Shown here: positions 13,294-25,900 of the stretch, in pieces
Position numbering within the stretch: position 1 is the stretch's first letter
How the letters are laid out: every line of letters starts with the position of its first letter
Origin: Adineta steineri
Lineage: Eukaryota; Rotifera; Eurotatoria; Adinetida; Adinetidae
Direction: 5' to 3'
Assembly (NCBI GenBank): GCA_905250115.1
Contig: CAJNOI010000062.1
Span: 352,249-416,248 of the forward strand
Length of the DNA: 64,000 nucleotides
Notes under the pieces: generated by a model
Databases searched by the model: none
Seen by the model: only the letters and a program-made list of their open reading frames with translations
Told to the model about the DNA's origin: nothing
Program-made: the position numbers and the translations under genes

Positions 13294-13968
13294 CTGAAAT
13301 ATTGATATATGGATTTTGTCTCATATTAGCAGATCATTTTTCTCTTATTCTTTTTAAACATCAATTGTTTCCTTTTTTTTTGTGTATAAACTAAACAAAT
13401 TTATTTCATGTTTAGACATATATATTTATATATATATATATATTTATAGACATCAAGAAGCAAATGACTGCAATACAAACAGTTAAACCAAAAAAGAAAG
13501 AAAAAGAAACGGCCGTCGTAGTATGTCAATCGAAAAACGAACGATACTGAAAGAAGAAAAAGACCAAACACAATAACTTTATAGAAGAGCTAAACGCAAG
13601 ACAAAGAAGAAGAAAAAAAAGAAGAAAAGAAAAACAAATGTGTCAATAATTCTTTTTTTTTTGTTTCCATAATCTGCAATCTATCTACACATACATATAT
13701 GTATATATATATATAAAACAAAAAACTAAATAAATGAACAAATAGGCACACACACAAACACACGCGCGCATATAAATTGTTTATTTTTTTTTTCTGTCTT
13801 TTTTTCATATATCATAATCAAAATAAAGAAACAGACCAACAATAAAGAAAAATTTTATTAATATATATATAATGTGCAACGTATATTTAAATGAATTTTG
13901 ATATTTCGTTGAAATAAAAAAAACAATGAAGTTTATTGTTGAATCATTCGTTTTAAATCTAAATAAAT
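13294..13968. other. Intergenic with TA microsatellite
   Basis: Low-complexity AT-rich spacer. A (TA)n stretch lies around 13418-13450, a shorter TA run near 13690-13715 and a CA-rich stretch near 13745. No gene is supported. Confidence 0.45.
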
Positions 13969-15330
13969 TCAATTTAAAATTTCCTTTTCTTTCAAGATTA
14001 ACTTACGTGCAAATTGAACAGAACATGCATGTAAACTATCACGTGCTAAATCAAGTTGTTTTTGTAATAGAATTGCTGTTGTTTGTAAATGTTGATTAAG
14101 AAAATTCATTTCATTACCCATCATTTGTAATACTTTGGAAAGCTAAAAGAAAAACAAATATCAATCATTATAAACAGTGATTTATCCAGCGGAAGGGCAA
14201 TGTGGGCATCGCCCTACCGGAGAACGATTTTTCCCTCTCGAAAATTGCAATTTTTGTGCCTGTACTATGTATTTGCCCTTCAGAAATTAGATTTTCGCCC
14301 TCCCAGAAATCGCTATCGCACTCTCGAAAGGAAAAACCTCGATAAAACACTGACTGACTTACATCATCCGAACTCTCGTCCATATGTTGTACGGCAACAT
14401 TTTGTTGTGGGAAAATCCCTGATGCTGATGTTTTAATAATAGTTTGCGGTTGTGATTGTTGTTGCTGCTGCTGCTGTTGTTGTTGTTGTTGTTTATTTCG
14501 ATTCTTTTTAGTAGATTTCCCCGATGATGAATGGGCTGTTTGGGATAATTTTGTCCCATCAAGAATATCTAAACGAGATTTTTTATTTGGTGATAATGGT
14601 CCATTCATTGTTTGTCCTGGATGATCATCTGAAGAACGTTGTCGTTTATTAGATGTTGGTGATGTAAAATGAGCAATAGGATTTGTTATTTGATGATTAA
14701 GTAAAATATTTTCAGGTAATGTAACTGAAAATGCTTGATTTGAATCATGTTCATGTTTAAAAAGAAGATTTTCAATTTCATTATTGCTATTTGTATGTGA
14801 TGGTGGTAAACCATTAACCATAACCGTTGATGATGTTTGACGATTTGATGTTGTAGTTGTTGTCGTTGGATTATTTGCTGATTCAGTCATACGACGTTTT
14901 TCTAAACGCGCCATACGAAGTAATGGTTTTCGATCGACTGGTGATGCTATTCGATGAGTTTTACGTAGATGATCACTTAAATTCACTACCCATGTATCAC
15001 AATTTGGACATCTAGAAGATAAATAAAATATTTTTTCATTTATGTTTTTTTTTCTTCTTCTTGTCTATACCGTAAACGTGTTTCATAATCATTCGTATGT
15101 GTTTGATGATTATTTAATGGTTCATCATTCGAAGATGATCGTTGTTGTTGCTGCTGTTGTTGTTGTTGATTCGATGAACTTAATTGAGATTGAGATGATG
15201 ATGCGATAGATTGTTGTTGTAATGTTGTTTGTTCGTCAAGTTGATTATTATTTGGTTGAAATGTAAATGTTGTTGGTAATGATGTTGCTAATGGAACATC
15301 TGGCATCAGTGATTGCGAAAAATGAACCAT
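13969..15330 (-). CDS. C2H2 zinc-finger protein with polyglutamine tracts
   Basis: Exons: 15330-15071, 15011-14363 and 14142 leftward. Exon 1 encodes a Gln/Ser/Asn-rich N-terminus with a run of nine Gln. The splice creates a C2H2 finger, CPNCDTWVVNLSDHLRKTH (Cys-x2-Cys-x9-His-x4-His), followed by a basic segment (RMARLEKRRM), Ser/Asn-rich linker, KRQR and KKSR patches, a second Gln run (12) and a helical C-terminal segment (LSKVLQMMGNEMNFLNQHL) likely to self-associate. Nuclear localisation is inferred. The end is uncertain: reading on from 14007 reaches a stop at 13969, but a donor-like GTAAGT at 14006 could splice further left. The family is not recognised beyond the single finger. The second intron is almost filled by a hAT-like element. 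Confidence 0.7.
14175..14352. mobile_element. hAT-like MITE filling an intron
   Basis: The ends are CAGTGATTTATCCAG (left) and, in reverse complement on the right, CAGTGTTTTATCGAG. The GC content is higher than in the flanks. It occupies 178 of the 220 bp of the intron 14143-14362 of the zinc-finger gene. The flanking 8-mers do not match, so the insertion is old or was reshaped by splicing. Confidence 0.6.
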
Positions 15331-15985
15331 TTTTTCTTTTTTTTTGGTCTTATCTCTTAATTATCCATAAAAATAATCTGAATTTTAATAAGCAAAAAAT
15401 AAATAAATGAATAAGTAAAGTATTTTTCTTTAGTTTTTTTTTTCTATATTAATTATTTAACAACGATTAATTCCATCAGTCTCATTACATCAGATGTGAA
15501 TCATTACAAAAATATGTTCAACATCAAAGAAAGTTTTCCATCATTGGAATATCGTTGTATAAATTAAAGGGAAATGGAAATGACCTTGGAATTTCTTATC
15601 TTTTTTCTTTTTTTTTTAAATTTCTATTCTGATTTCAAATAGATCAGTGAATATGAATAGAACTGATATATATGATTAAATGAATGCACATTAACTTTAG
15701 ATAAGTCATTAATATTTAACAACAAACAACAACAGTTAGAAGTTTTTCTTCAGCCATGAATGTTGAGCCTTCATATTAGACCACACTTTTTTTTCGAGAT
15801 AAATTATTTTTTTAATTTTTTCATAAATATAATTTTATTATGATAATTAAAATAAAAATAAAGAAGATAGAAGAGAATTTTTTAAGAGTATGTAAAATAT
15901 AGATGTCGCTAGTTTGTGATACATCGAAATATAAATCGATGACTTTCTCTTCGATAATTATTGAAAGAAAAAAATACGGAAGGAT
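15331..15985. other. Intergenic, nothing recognised
   Basis: AT-rich spacer upstream of the zinc-finger gene, containing several T and A homopolymers. No coding signal. Confidence 0.4.
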
Positions 15986-16129
15986 CAGTCTCGGATTTAG
16001 GAGATGGGAACAATCGCTCCATCTCCTCCCCTTCAGAAGATTTTTTTGATTTTTTACAGCAAAAATGAACGAAAAAATAGTTTTTGACCGAAATCGCCCC
16101 TCCCTTACAAAATCCTAGATCCATTACTG
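15986..16129. mobile_element. hAT-like MITE with 8-bp target-site duplication
   Basis: The left end CAGTCTCGGATTTAGGA and the right end, read in reverse complement, CAGTAATGGATCTAGGA form terminal inverted repeats of the hAT type. The flanking 8-mers GGAAGGAT (15978-15985) and GGAAAGAT (16130-16137) match at seven of eight bases. The 144 bp interior is non-coding. Confidence 0.75.
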
Positions 16130-16927
16130 GGAAAGATAATGATTGATAACTCACTTCTAAGAAGATGTTGATATAATTCATCTTGAGTATATCAATTCCA
16201 GTCTTTGAAATTAAAATTAAAACCATATTAGTAGTTTATGTAAATATGTATACGTAATATTCTTCATTTCACTATAAGGAATTTCAAGTGGAAAAAATTA
16301 GAATTGGAATTGATGTATTTCTAAATATAATGATTGGTGTTTGAACTCTTCTTCTGTATGCATTACTATGTAAACGTCATAGACCGTAACTGTAATGATC
16401 GATATACGGTATCATATAGTTTTTTTAACATTTTCTTCTTCTCTCGTTGCAGACACCTTGCCACACCCTATTATAGACCGTGACCAATAGAGTTTCAAAG
16501 GTAAAATTTATTGTGTTTAGTTATAAATGACTATAAGAGGAATTCAAGATTCTACAGTCAAAAAGAAATAACATAATTCTACAGTTCCGTAAAACATCGA
16601 GATTTATAAGACATATGTAAATTTGTTATTTACCTTCTAACACAAATATGAATACTAACAATCTTGATTACTCTATGTGTTTTTTTTCTCTTGTATTGAT
16701 TATTATATTCTTTCTACTATTAACTAAAATCATGATTTATTTCCTTTTTGTATTTATTTACACACAAATATATTGGAAAAGAAGTCCAATAATTTCGCTT
16801 TTTTTCTTGTATATACGTGCGAGACGAAAAAAAGGACTAATTAACATGAAAAAGAAAAAAAAGAAAATCATACAAAAAAAAATTGTTAGAAAAAGAAAAA
16901 AGAAAACAGAATTGAAATATAGCTCGT
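16130..16927. other. Intergenic, low-complexity
   Basis: AT-rich spacer 3' of the HECT ligase gene. The plus-strand frame near 16648-16935 is Phe- then Lys-rich low-complexity sequence and overlaps the ligase stop codon, so I do not call it a gene. Confidence 0.45.
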
Positions 16928-19900
16928 TCAATTGAAATAGAAACCTCGTTCTTTACACGCTGTCATTAAACGAAGTTTAAGAATATCTTCATTTGAATAA
17001 TCAGGTAATTTAAGATAATGATAACAAGTATTTACTGATGGATACGAATTATCATCAGCTTCAACTTTACGTGCTACAGATAAACGTGGTCGAAGATTTG
17101 CAAGACCTTTAAAGAAAAAAAAATAGTTGAAATTTATTATTATTTTCTACAAACCTCCTGGGGGTAATGATGAACAACCAGTAATAAATTGAACAACAGA
17201 TTTACGTTCAAATCCATCAAGTGCTAACATAACATTAAGAAATTTTGTGAAACCCGAACTAATAAAATAAAATATTAATTTATAATTCTTTTTTTTTGCT
17301 CGACAAACCTTTCTCTTGTAAAACCATGACTAGGTTCAATATATGTCAATAAATCATCTAATGTCCATGATGGCCATTGATTACCACAGAGAAGTAATTG
17401 TAATTCTTGTGGATTAAAACATTGTAAATGATCAAGAGAAAATACTTGATTAAATCCACCTAAAAAATATATTTTTTGTTTTATTAAATAAATCTCAATA
17501 AATTTTATTTACTTCGAAATGCATCCATTTGACGACGAATACCATCGCGAAAAATAAATTGAAGTGATAAATTAATATATTGATCAATATTATCAATAGT
17601 TACATCCTAAATGAAAATATTAAAAGATTTATTTATGTAATAGAATTATTTACAATATGTGCTCCATTTGGAATTAATTCGACTGATTCATATCCATAAG
17701 TATTTGATGGTGGTGAATAAACAAATGTTAAACTAAATAAATAAGCAAAATTTAGTTATCTAAAAAATTAATTTTTTTGTATACCATAAATGTTCAATAT
17801 CAATAGATTCATGTGTATCATTTTCAATTTTTAATAATTTGCATTGATCTTGTTTTTCTTTAGTTGTTTTTGTTTCATCGTTTAGTATTTGATTTCGTTT
17901 TTCAATAAGTTGAAAAAGTTTTTGAAAAAATTTTCCTCGTGTTGGTTCAATAGTTATTAAATCATTTAAATCAAGTATACCATCAAACCAAATTTCTTCA
18001 TTTTTTGATTTCATACATAAAAGTTTTAAAAATGCTATAGATAATGGCATATCAATTAAATATTTATCTAATAAACATTTAGCAAAATAGATTCCCATTA
18101 AGGAAAAATAATTGCAAATATCATCTAATTTAGAATCATCTTGAGGATATGGTGCAGGAAATAAACCTTCTAGTTTTCGAACATAATCTGTCTGATGTGA
18201 TTCAAAATCATCATGATTCCACCATAAACCTAATTGATATTTTTGTAAATCATTTGCAATTAATGCATAAAATTCTAATGTTGGTCCATCACCAGTACCT
18301 TCTTCATTTAAAAATTGTATTTCTAATTTTGATTTAGATTTAGCATGATAATGAAATAGATTCATTGCATCATGTAAAACATTTTCTCGATCAATTCCAA
18401 CAGTTCGATCAATTTTTAAACGACCAAAACGAAATTCATGAAGAGAATTTTCATTTAATACACGTGAACGTAAATGATTACTATTACGTACTGTACGAAT
18501 TAATTCTTCACGTCGTTCTTGTAACCATACAATTGAACGTGATGTACCAAAACTTGTTGTTCGAAAATATAATTGACGAGTTTCAAATGGATATAAAAAT
18601 TTATATGAATGTGTTAACCATGATGTCCATGATGGTAAACTTAATGAAGCAATTAATATTGAATCTTGAATTTGTTGTAATAGTTTATTATTTAATTTTT
18701 TTGAATGAAAATAATTATCAACTGTAAATGTTTCATCATGATGTGGATATGTTTGGATATAATTTGTTGAAAGATAATATAATTGACGAAGAAGTTTAAG
18801 AATATCTTCAATAGTACAAATTTCATTAGAAGTATCAGTAACAGTAAAATCATCAATATGAGATGTCTAGAAAGAAAAAGATACGTTTGTTTTTCAAAAT
18901 AATCAATTATTTACATTTGGTTCTGAATGTTCACTGGATTTTTCTGTGTAGATAATACTAAAAAAAAGCAAAATTAAAGATAGTTATTAGAATAAATCAT
19001 TTAATTGTATATTTCTGTTATCCAGACTTCACAATTATCACATCTAAACATCGTTGTAAGGTTATTAACGAACAAGAAACCAATCTTCCGATACGATATC
19101 AGACGTTCTTTCATATGTGAAATCAGATATACGAAAAAAAAAACGTTTTGAAAGGTTGATTTCTTGAGATGGTATTGAAATATAAGAGATGATAGATTTT
19201 TTGTTCTCAATGATATCATATTGTTTTACTGAATTATTTGAGAGATTGAAAAACTTTTGTATTCGATAAGAATTCGTTGGAATGATCAGAACGGCTGGGA
19301 AGGTGCAAATATCCGAATTGTTCGTCTTGGGAAGTCATCAAGGGGGTAATAGCGGACTTCAAGATTTTCAAGACTTCAAGAGACTTCAACAAGCGAGACT
19401 TCATTTTTTTGAAAGACTTCAGAAGATTTCAAAAGACTAAAAGAGACTTAAATGGACTTCGCAGATTTCAAAAGACTTCAAGGGACTTCATAAACTTCAA
19501 GAGATTTCGAAGACTTCAAGAGACTTTCAAGATTTCATGCATGAAGTCTCCGTTGTTACTCTCTCATCTCCACGTGAAATAAATGCATCTATAGAAATTC
19601 AGAAGATTTCATGAGATTTTATAAGACTCCATGAGACTTCAGGCACGAAGTCTCTGTTGTTTACCCCTTGGAAGTCATCAAATACTAATACGAATGATCA
19701 CCGGAAGGATATTACATTAAGTCTGAAGTCGAAAACTTTTAAGAGTAATCATTACTGTTATTTAAACTCTAGTATATGAGATAAACTAATTTCTTTTCTT
19801 ACGTATATGTCGGTTCAAATATTCGTTTAATACGTTCATATCTTTGTGATGATGGAAATGGATTAATCAATTGTTGAATATATTTAAAAATAGTTGCTTC

Positions 19901-22900
19901 AGAATCATCCATTTCAATTTCAATTTCTTTTAACTAGAATAATAGATTAATTAATATAATATTAAATATGAAATAATAATACGAACTCCTGATATATGTG
20001 GTGATGGTCCTCGAATAAATAATCTCATATTAGAAGCCGTTAATGCATCTATATTTGATATTCGTTTAGTTGCAGTTGCTAAGAAAAAAAAATTTTATTT
20101 TTTTAAATAAATTATTATGGTGATAATACCTTCTTTAGGTGCCATTGTTGTTGGTACTGGAATATCTTGTGTTGCATTTATATTTGTTCTACCTGGTCGA
20201 CCATCAAATGCAGGAAGTAAAACTAAACGAAAATAAATTAAGATGAGATAAAAATAAAAGATTTATATTTACCAGAAAATTGTCGTTTTAAAACAAAATC
20301 ATCATCCCAATTTCGATGTGTTATTTCTTGTTGTTGACCATGAAGTTGTTCTTGTAATTCTTCATTATATTCTTCTTCCTGAAAGTAAAACAAAATATAC
20401 TAATCTTATCTATGAATTGAATATTTTACATCATCTTGTTGTTCTTCATCTTCATCTTCATCTTCTTCAACAGGTGCATCAATTTGTTCACTAGTCGGTT
20501 TAAGACGTTTTAATAATGTATATTCATCATCTTCATCATCAGTTGTTGTTTCATCCGTTTGTTTTTGTTGTTGATCAGATATATTTGTTGATTCTTCAAT
20601 TGGATTTGTTTCATCATCAATAATTGGTATATTTGCTATATCAATTGTTGATGGTACACTTAAATTTGGACTACTTTGTGCTGTTGTTAAAATATTTAAT
20701 AATGATATATTTATTGATGAAAGATTTGGTACACTAGAATTAAGATCATTTTCTAATCTAATAAATTAAAACAGAACAGAATAGAAATGGTAATAAGAAG
20801 AAAATTATTAATACATACGATATTATCTGTTGTTCAGTACATTCATTAGTAGCATTTTTCTTATTATTTTCTTCATTTGTAGCAGATAGAAATTCAACTA
20901 AAAAGTAAAATTATACGTAGAAAAAAATATTGGTCATTTTTCAGTGAATTTCGAAGAAGGCGGATCTCATATTACTCATCTATTAGTATAAGATATTTGA
21001 AATTCGATCAATAAGATCATAGATAAGCAAATAGATGACGTCATTTTGTTCTGTTTTTTTTCTCATCCTTGCAGTTTGACCTACTTCTCAATGTTTCTCA
21101 TACATGGGTATTATGCAATTAACAAAAGATAACCCTGGATGATTAAACTTTTTTTTTGGGTCATAATTGATTGCTTATTTTTCGAAACAGAGTTAAACGA
21201 GATATTTTATTTAAGAATATAAATACCTGATTCTGTAGTACTACTAATCGATTCCGTTGTTGGACAATTATCTTCCGTTTTATTATTTATCTCATCTAAA
21301 AATTAATACTGTCTTGAATATTCTGAATTATAAATAAAGAGTAACTAACCTTTTGAAATAACAATTGTATCATCTTTAAATTCTCCAAACTCAAGCCAAT
21401 TATCAGTATTTGTCATATCGGAATGAATTGGTGCAAGAAAATCTTCTGAAGATGTTGATTCAATTTGTGTTTGTGCAACAAGAGCATCATATTGTCGAGC
21501 TATTTGATCACAAAAACCTTGCATAAGCTAATAAAACAAAAAAATATATAATTATTATAGAAAAAAATCATTATAATTAATTTTACTTGAACAACATGAT
21601 CTGTAGCTCGAGTTGATGAAACAAGATTATCTGCACTTGATGCTTGTTCAGTTGATGAAACTGTAAATGTTGATTCACCATTACTTATATCGGGTGTTGA
21701 AACACTTTTACGTTGAGATATTAAATTAAGTAAATTACTATTTTCATTTAATGTTGAATCATCTGTTAAACGTGAAAGTGTTTCTTCAATAACTAATCGT
21801 AAACGTTCAGGATCATCAGATTCAATAGCTGAGTAATAAAAAAAAACAATAAGATAAATGTTTTTTGTTCATTTAAGAATAAATAGTCGATTTACCTGTT
21901 GATAGATCAGTTGGAATTGATGAAAGATCAAATAAAATTCTATCGATTGTTGTTGATTCAGGACGATTATTATCGTTTGTAGAATTTGATTGTCCCGATG
22001 TATTCATACTTGCTAAACGTCGAAGTATATGTGAATGCATTTTATTTGTACGTGTAGTAGTTGATGATGTCGAATGAGAATGATTAAATGATGGATTTTG
22101 ACGAGAATTTGTTGGACGATTTCGAATATCATCACGACAAGAACGAGAACGTGTTAATTCAGGTTCTGGAAAAATAATAAAAAATATACATATATGATTT
22201 ATAATATTACTAATAAAAATTCTGGATGGGCGCCGCCCATCCTCTAGAGAAAACACTAACTTCTATCTTATAAACTAGTCTTAAATCTTACTTGAACGAA
22301 TATCAATCGCAGAAAGTACTTGTCCATAAGCTTCAAATCCAGCAATACAAACTGGATGTCGACCAGATTTTTGATGAATACGAATATAACGAAAACCCGA
22401 TGAATTTTCCATTGAATTTTTTATCATCCAGGTTGCTGTTGGTGAATTTGGTTCATTAATTAATGATGTTTCACAATGTGTAAAATGTAAACTATCTTTT
22501 GACATTTGAAATAATAAAGTTTTTGGCCAATGAGCAAAACCACCTGTAGCATGTCTTAATGTAAAATGTGTTGGTATAATTACTAAACCTAAATCAATCA
22601 TAATCCAACTATAACCACGATTTGAATCGTCATGATCATCTATAGATGATGTATAGGAGATTACATCGGATAATTGTTGAGATGAACAATTACTATCAGA
22701 ACAACTGACTAAAATAATAAAATTGAATGATAAATAAGGAGAAAAAAAACATCTTTTTTTTTGAAATAAAATACCTGTGACTAATCCGGTTGAACATGGA
22801 TTTGTATAATCAGAAGTTGTTTTACCATTTGTACCGATCCAATATAAGATTCCATTTTGATCAAAATCATTTGCATATGTGAATGCTACACGATTGTTTG

Positions 22901-25900
22901 ATTTTAATTGTTTAACAAATTCAAATTGATTATGAGCATGATCATACCATTGTTTCGAAACCTATTAAATAATATATTCAACTTAAATTAGATAAGGTCG
23001 GTTTTCAGGCTAACGACTGCAGTGCATATCTTAGAAATCGAATGAGTAATACCAGTTATTTAAACAAACTAATTTTTATTCTGTTGAATCATATGAGTAC
23101 ATTCGAGTCTACTAAAAACTGAAGATTCACTTTTATCTCTTATTCAGAACTGAAATATCGTCAAGTTTGTTTGATATTCTTCTATAAGGATGTACTGAGA
23201 TCGAGACTCTCGGTCTTTCCTCACGTTGTAATTTTTGTTCGTTTCTAAAATGTTCTTTCAAAGGCCAAATTACGAGTGAAAATGTATTTTCTTTTATCGA
23301 ATGAGTCAGAAAATGTAAGGCGAAAACAAGGCAGAGACATAGGTAGTCTCGAGATTCGGTCTCGGTATATCCGGTATTAATACCCTTCTAATATTCATCT
23401 AAAAATTAAGTGTACTATTTAATAAAAACTTACCATTGATGCCAGAAATGTTTTTAATTGTCCTACAGTTGCTAATGGTTCAATTTTTATTGATTTTCCT
23501 GTTCGATCTGTAAATAATTGTTGTTCATTTTTATATTGAATTTGAAAACGAAAACGTTTAGAAAAGATTTGTAAACCATAATTAAATGGTGCATCATATA
23601 AAAATAATGGTAATTTTTCAATTGATTCTAATATTGATATAAGTTTACGTATAAGAATTTGAAAAGCTTCAGGATAATCATCGGAAAGAAATATTGAACA
23701 AAATAATTTCGAACGTTCATATACTTGATCATTTAATGATAGATGATTATTTTGATCAAGTAAACCATGAAAAATTTTTAATAATGTTGTAACAAGTCCT
23801 GATGATGATAATTCATATATAGATAAACTTGTTTTTTCAAGAAGAAATTCTTTTAATTTTTGAAAAAGATTATTTAAATTCGTAAATGAATTTAAATTTA
23901 ATTCATTATTTAAATCAATGACAATTGTTTGAAGTTCAATTAATATTGAACGTGTATAATTTGTTGGTGAAACATTTTTTAAATATTCATTATATATATA
24001 GAATGCTATTTCTGTTGTACGTTGTTTTGTTTGTTCTTGTTTACCTTTTTTATTAACTGCGAGAGATGCAGAATTATTCGATGATGTTAATCGTTCAATT
24101 GTTGACCATGGAATTAAAAATTCATTTGTTAATACTATCTCAGTATTATGCGTATGACGAATACCACGATTTGATTCGAAAATAAAACCGGATTGATCAT
24201 GTTCAAGAATAGTTACCTATATGATAAATGATAGATATGAGAATAAAGAAAGAAAGCGCTGTCTAGAGATAGTTTCGAAAGCCAGATATTTTCTCTACAG
24301 TTATTACTAGTTGCAGTTCTAGGCAAAAGGTCGGCCTGAGTCAGAGATCTTCCCGTACGCTCTGACTAATAGGGTCCGGCGGGACCGTCACTATCCCTAT
24401 CCTGTCAGAAGCGGGATCAAAATCCCGACTTTTCTCTCGACGGGGCGGGTATCATTGTTAAAAACGGGATAGGGATTACGGAATCCTGAGTAAATACACG
24501 GATGGGTTTTAAGTCTAGATGAATTGTAATCACAAAAAAAATGGTAACGGCATCGAAAATGCCGAAAAAGTATTTTGCCGGGACCGGGAGGGGTTTCTGT
24601 CGAGTGAGAGACGATCGGGATCAGGATGAAAAAAACCGTCCCGCCGAATCCTACCGGCTAACTATAGGAGCCTTTGATGTGTGTCATAGATTCGGAAGAT
24701 TTTTACTAATCTTGTTAACATTTTCAGAGGATGCAATGTATTCTTTGTATCAATCGGAAACTTCAATAAGTTTGCAGAATAAATCTGTCCTAATGTCAAT
24801 CAAAGGTTATAGACTAATAAGAACATAATCATGAGAAATATCATTCGGAGGACTATTTTTTATAGAAAAAAATCTTCAGTTCTGATGCGAACTGAAAAAA
24901 TTTTTATTATCTAACCTGTTCGCCTTCAACATTATGAATTCTAAGTTGCGTAGGTCCATCACATTGTATTGTCCAATTTCCTACTGTAATTATTGTTTCA
25001 TTAGTTGTATCCGATGTAAAAATTGTTCTTGCAATAATAGCTTGTTGTTTTTCATTATCTTTTTCTTGTTCTGTTCCATCAAAAACTTGTTGTTTTAATC
25101 GTTGAAATTTATCAATAAAATCATGACGATTTTCATCAGTATCAACATTAGTTTCTGGACTTCCTAGAGAAGAAAAAAAGCAATTCATAATACATAAAAA
25201 AAATGTAAAACAAACCTGATGAATACATTGTTGATAAAGAATTATTTGTAAAAAATCTAAACCAACCATTTGAACCCATTGATAATTCAATCACAATAAA
25301 ATGATTCCATATATATAAACATTCACGATTTCTTAAGAAATTAAATTCATTCCACACATAAGGTCTATAACAAAGTATATCTTTTGCATCATTTGAAATA
25401 ATATTTATAGCTAATAATTGATCAGATTTTTGATTTGTAATTTCATGTGATAATGCTAATCGAGTTATTTTTGATATTAAACCTAAATATTGAAATTGTT
25501 CAAGAAATAAACATTGATCTTTTTCAAATAAATTTTTTATTATTAATAAAACAATATTTGATGTATCATTATCATCTTCATTTGTATCTAATATTGTTGA
25601 TAATAATTCAAATAATGTTGTTAAAATTTTTAATTGACGTATTTGTTCAACTGTTGCATATTGTATTAATTTTGATATTAAACGTAATGTACTACGTTTT
25701 ATTGTTAATATCATTGTATTTTGATATAATTGACAAAATATTGATAATAAACGTTCTAAATAAATTAATTGCATTTCAATATCACCTTTAGTTTTTTCAA
25801 GTGTGGAAGTTTGTTTTGTATCAGTCCATTCATGAGCTGATTGAAGAATATCAACAACTTCTTGATGATTATCATCTTGTCGTTCACGTGCTTTATCTAA

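Noticed and set aside
16648..16935. Plus-strand ORF of 95 codons
   Set aside because: Phe-rich then Lys-rich low complexity, and it overlaps the HECTD1 stop codon on the other strand.
18149..18727. Plus-strand ORFs inside the HECT region
   Set aside because: Antisense shadows of well-supported HECTD1 exons.
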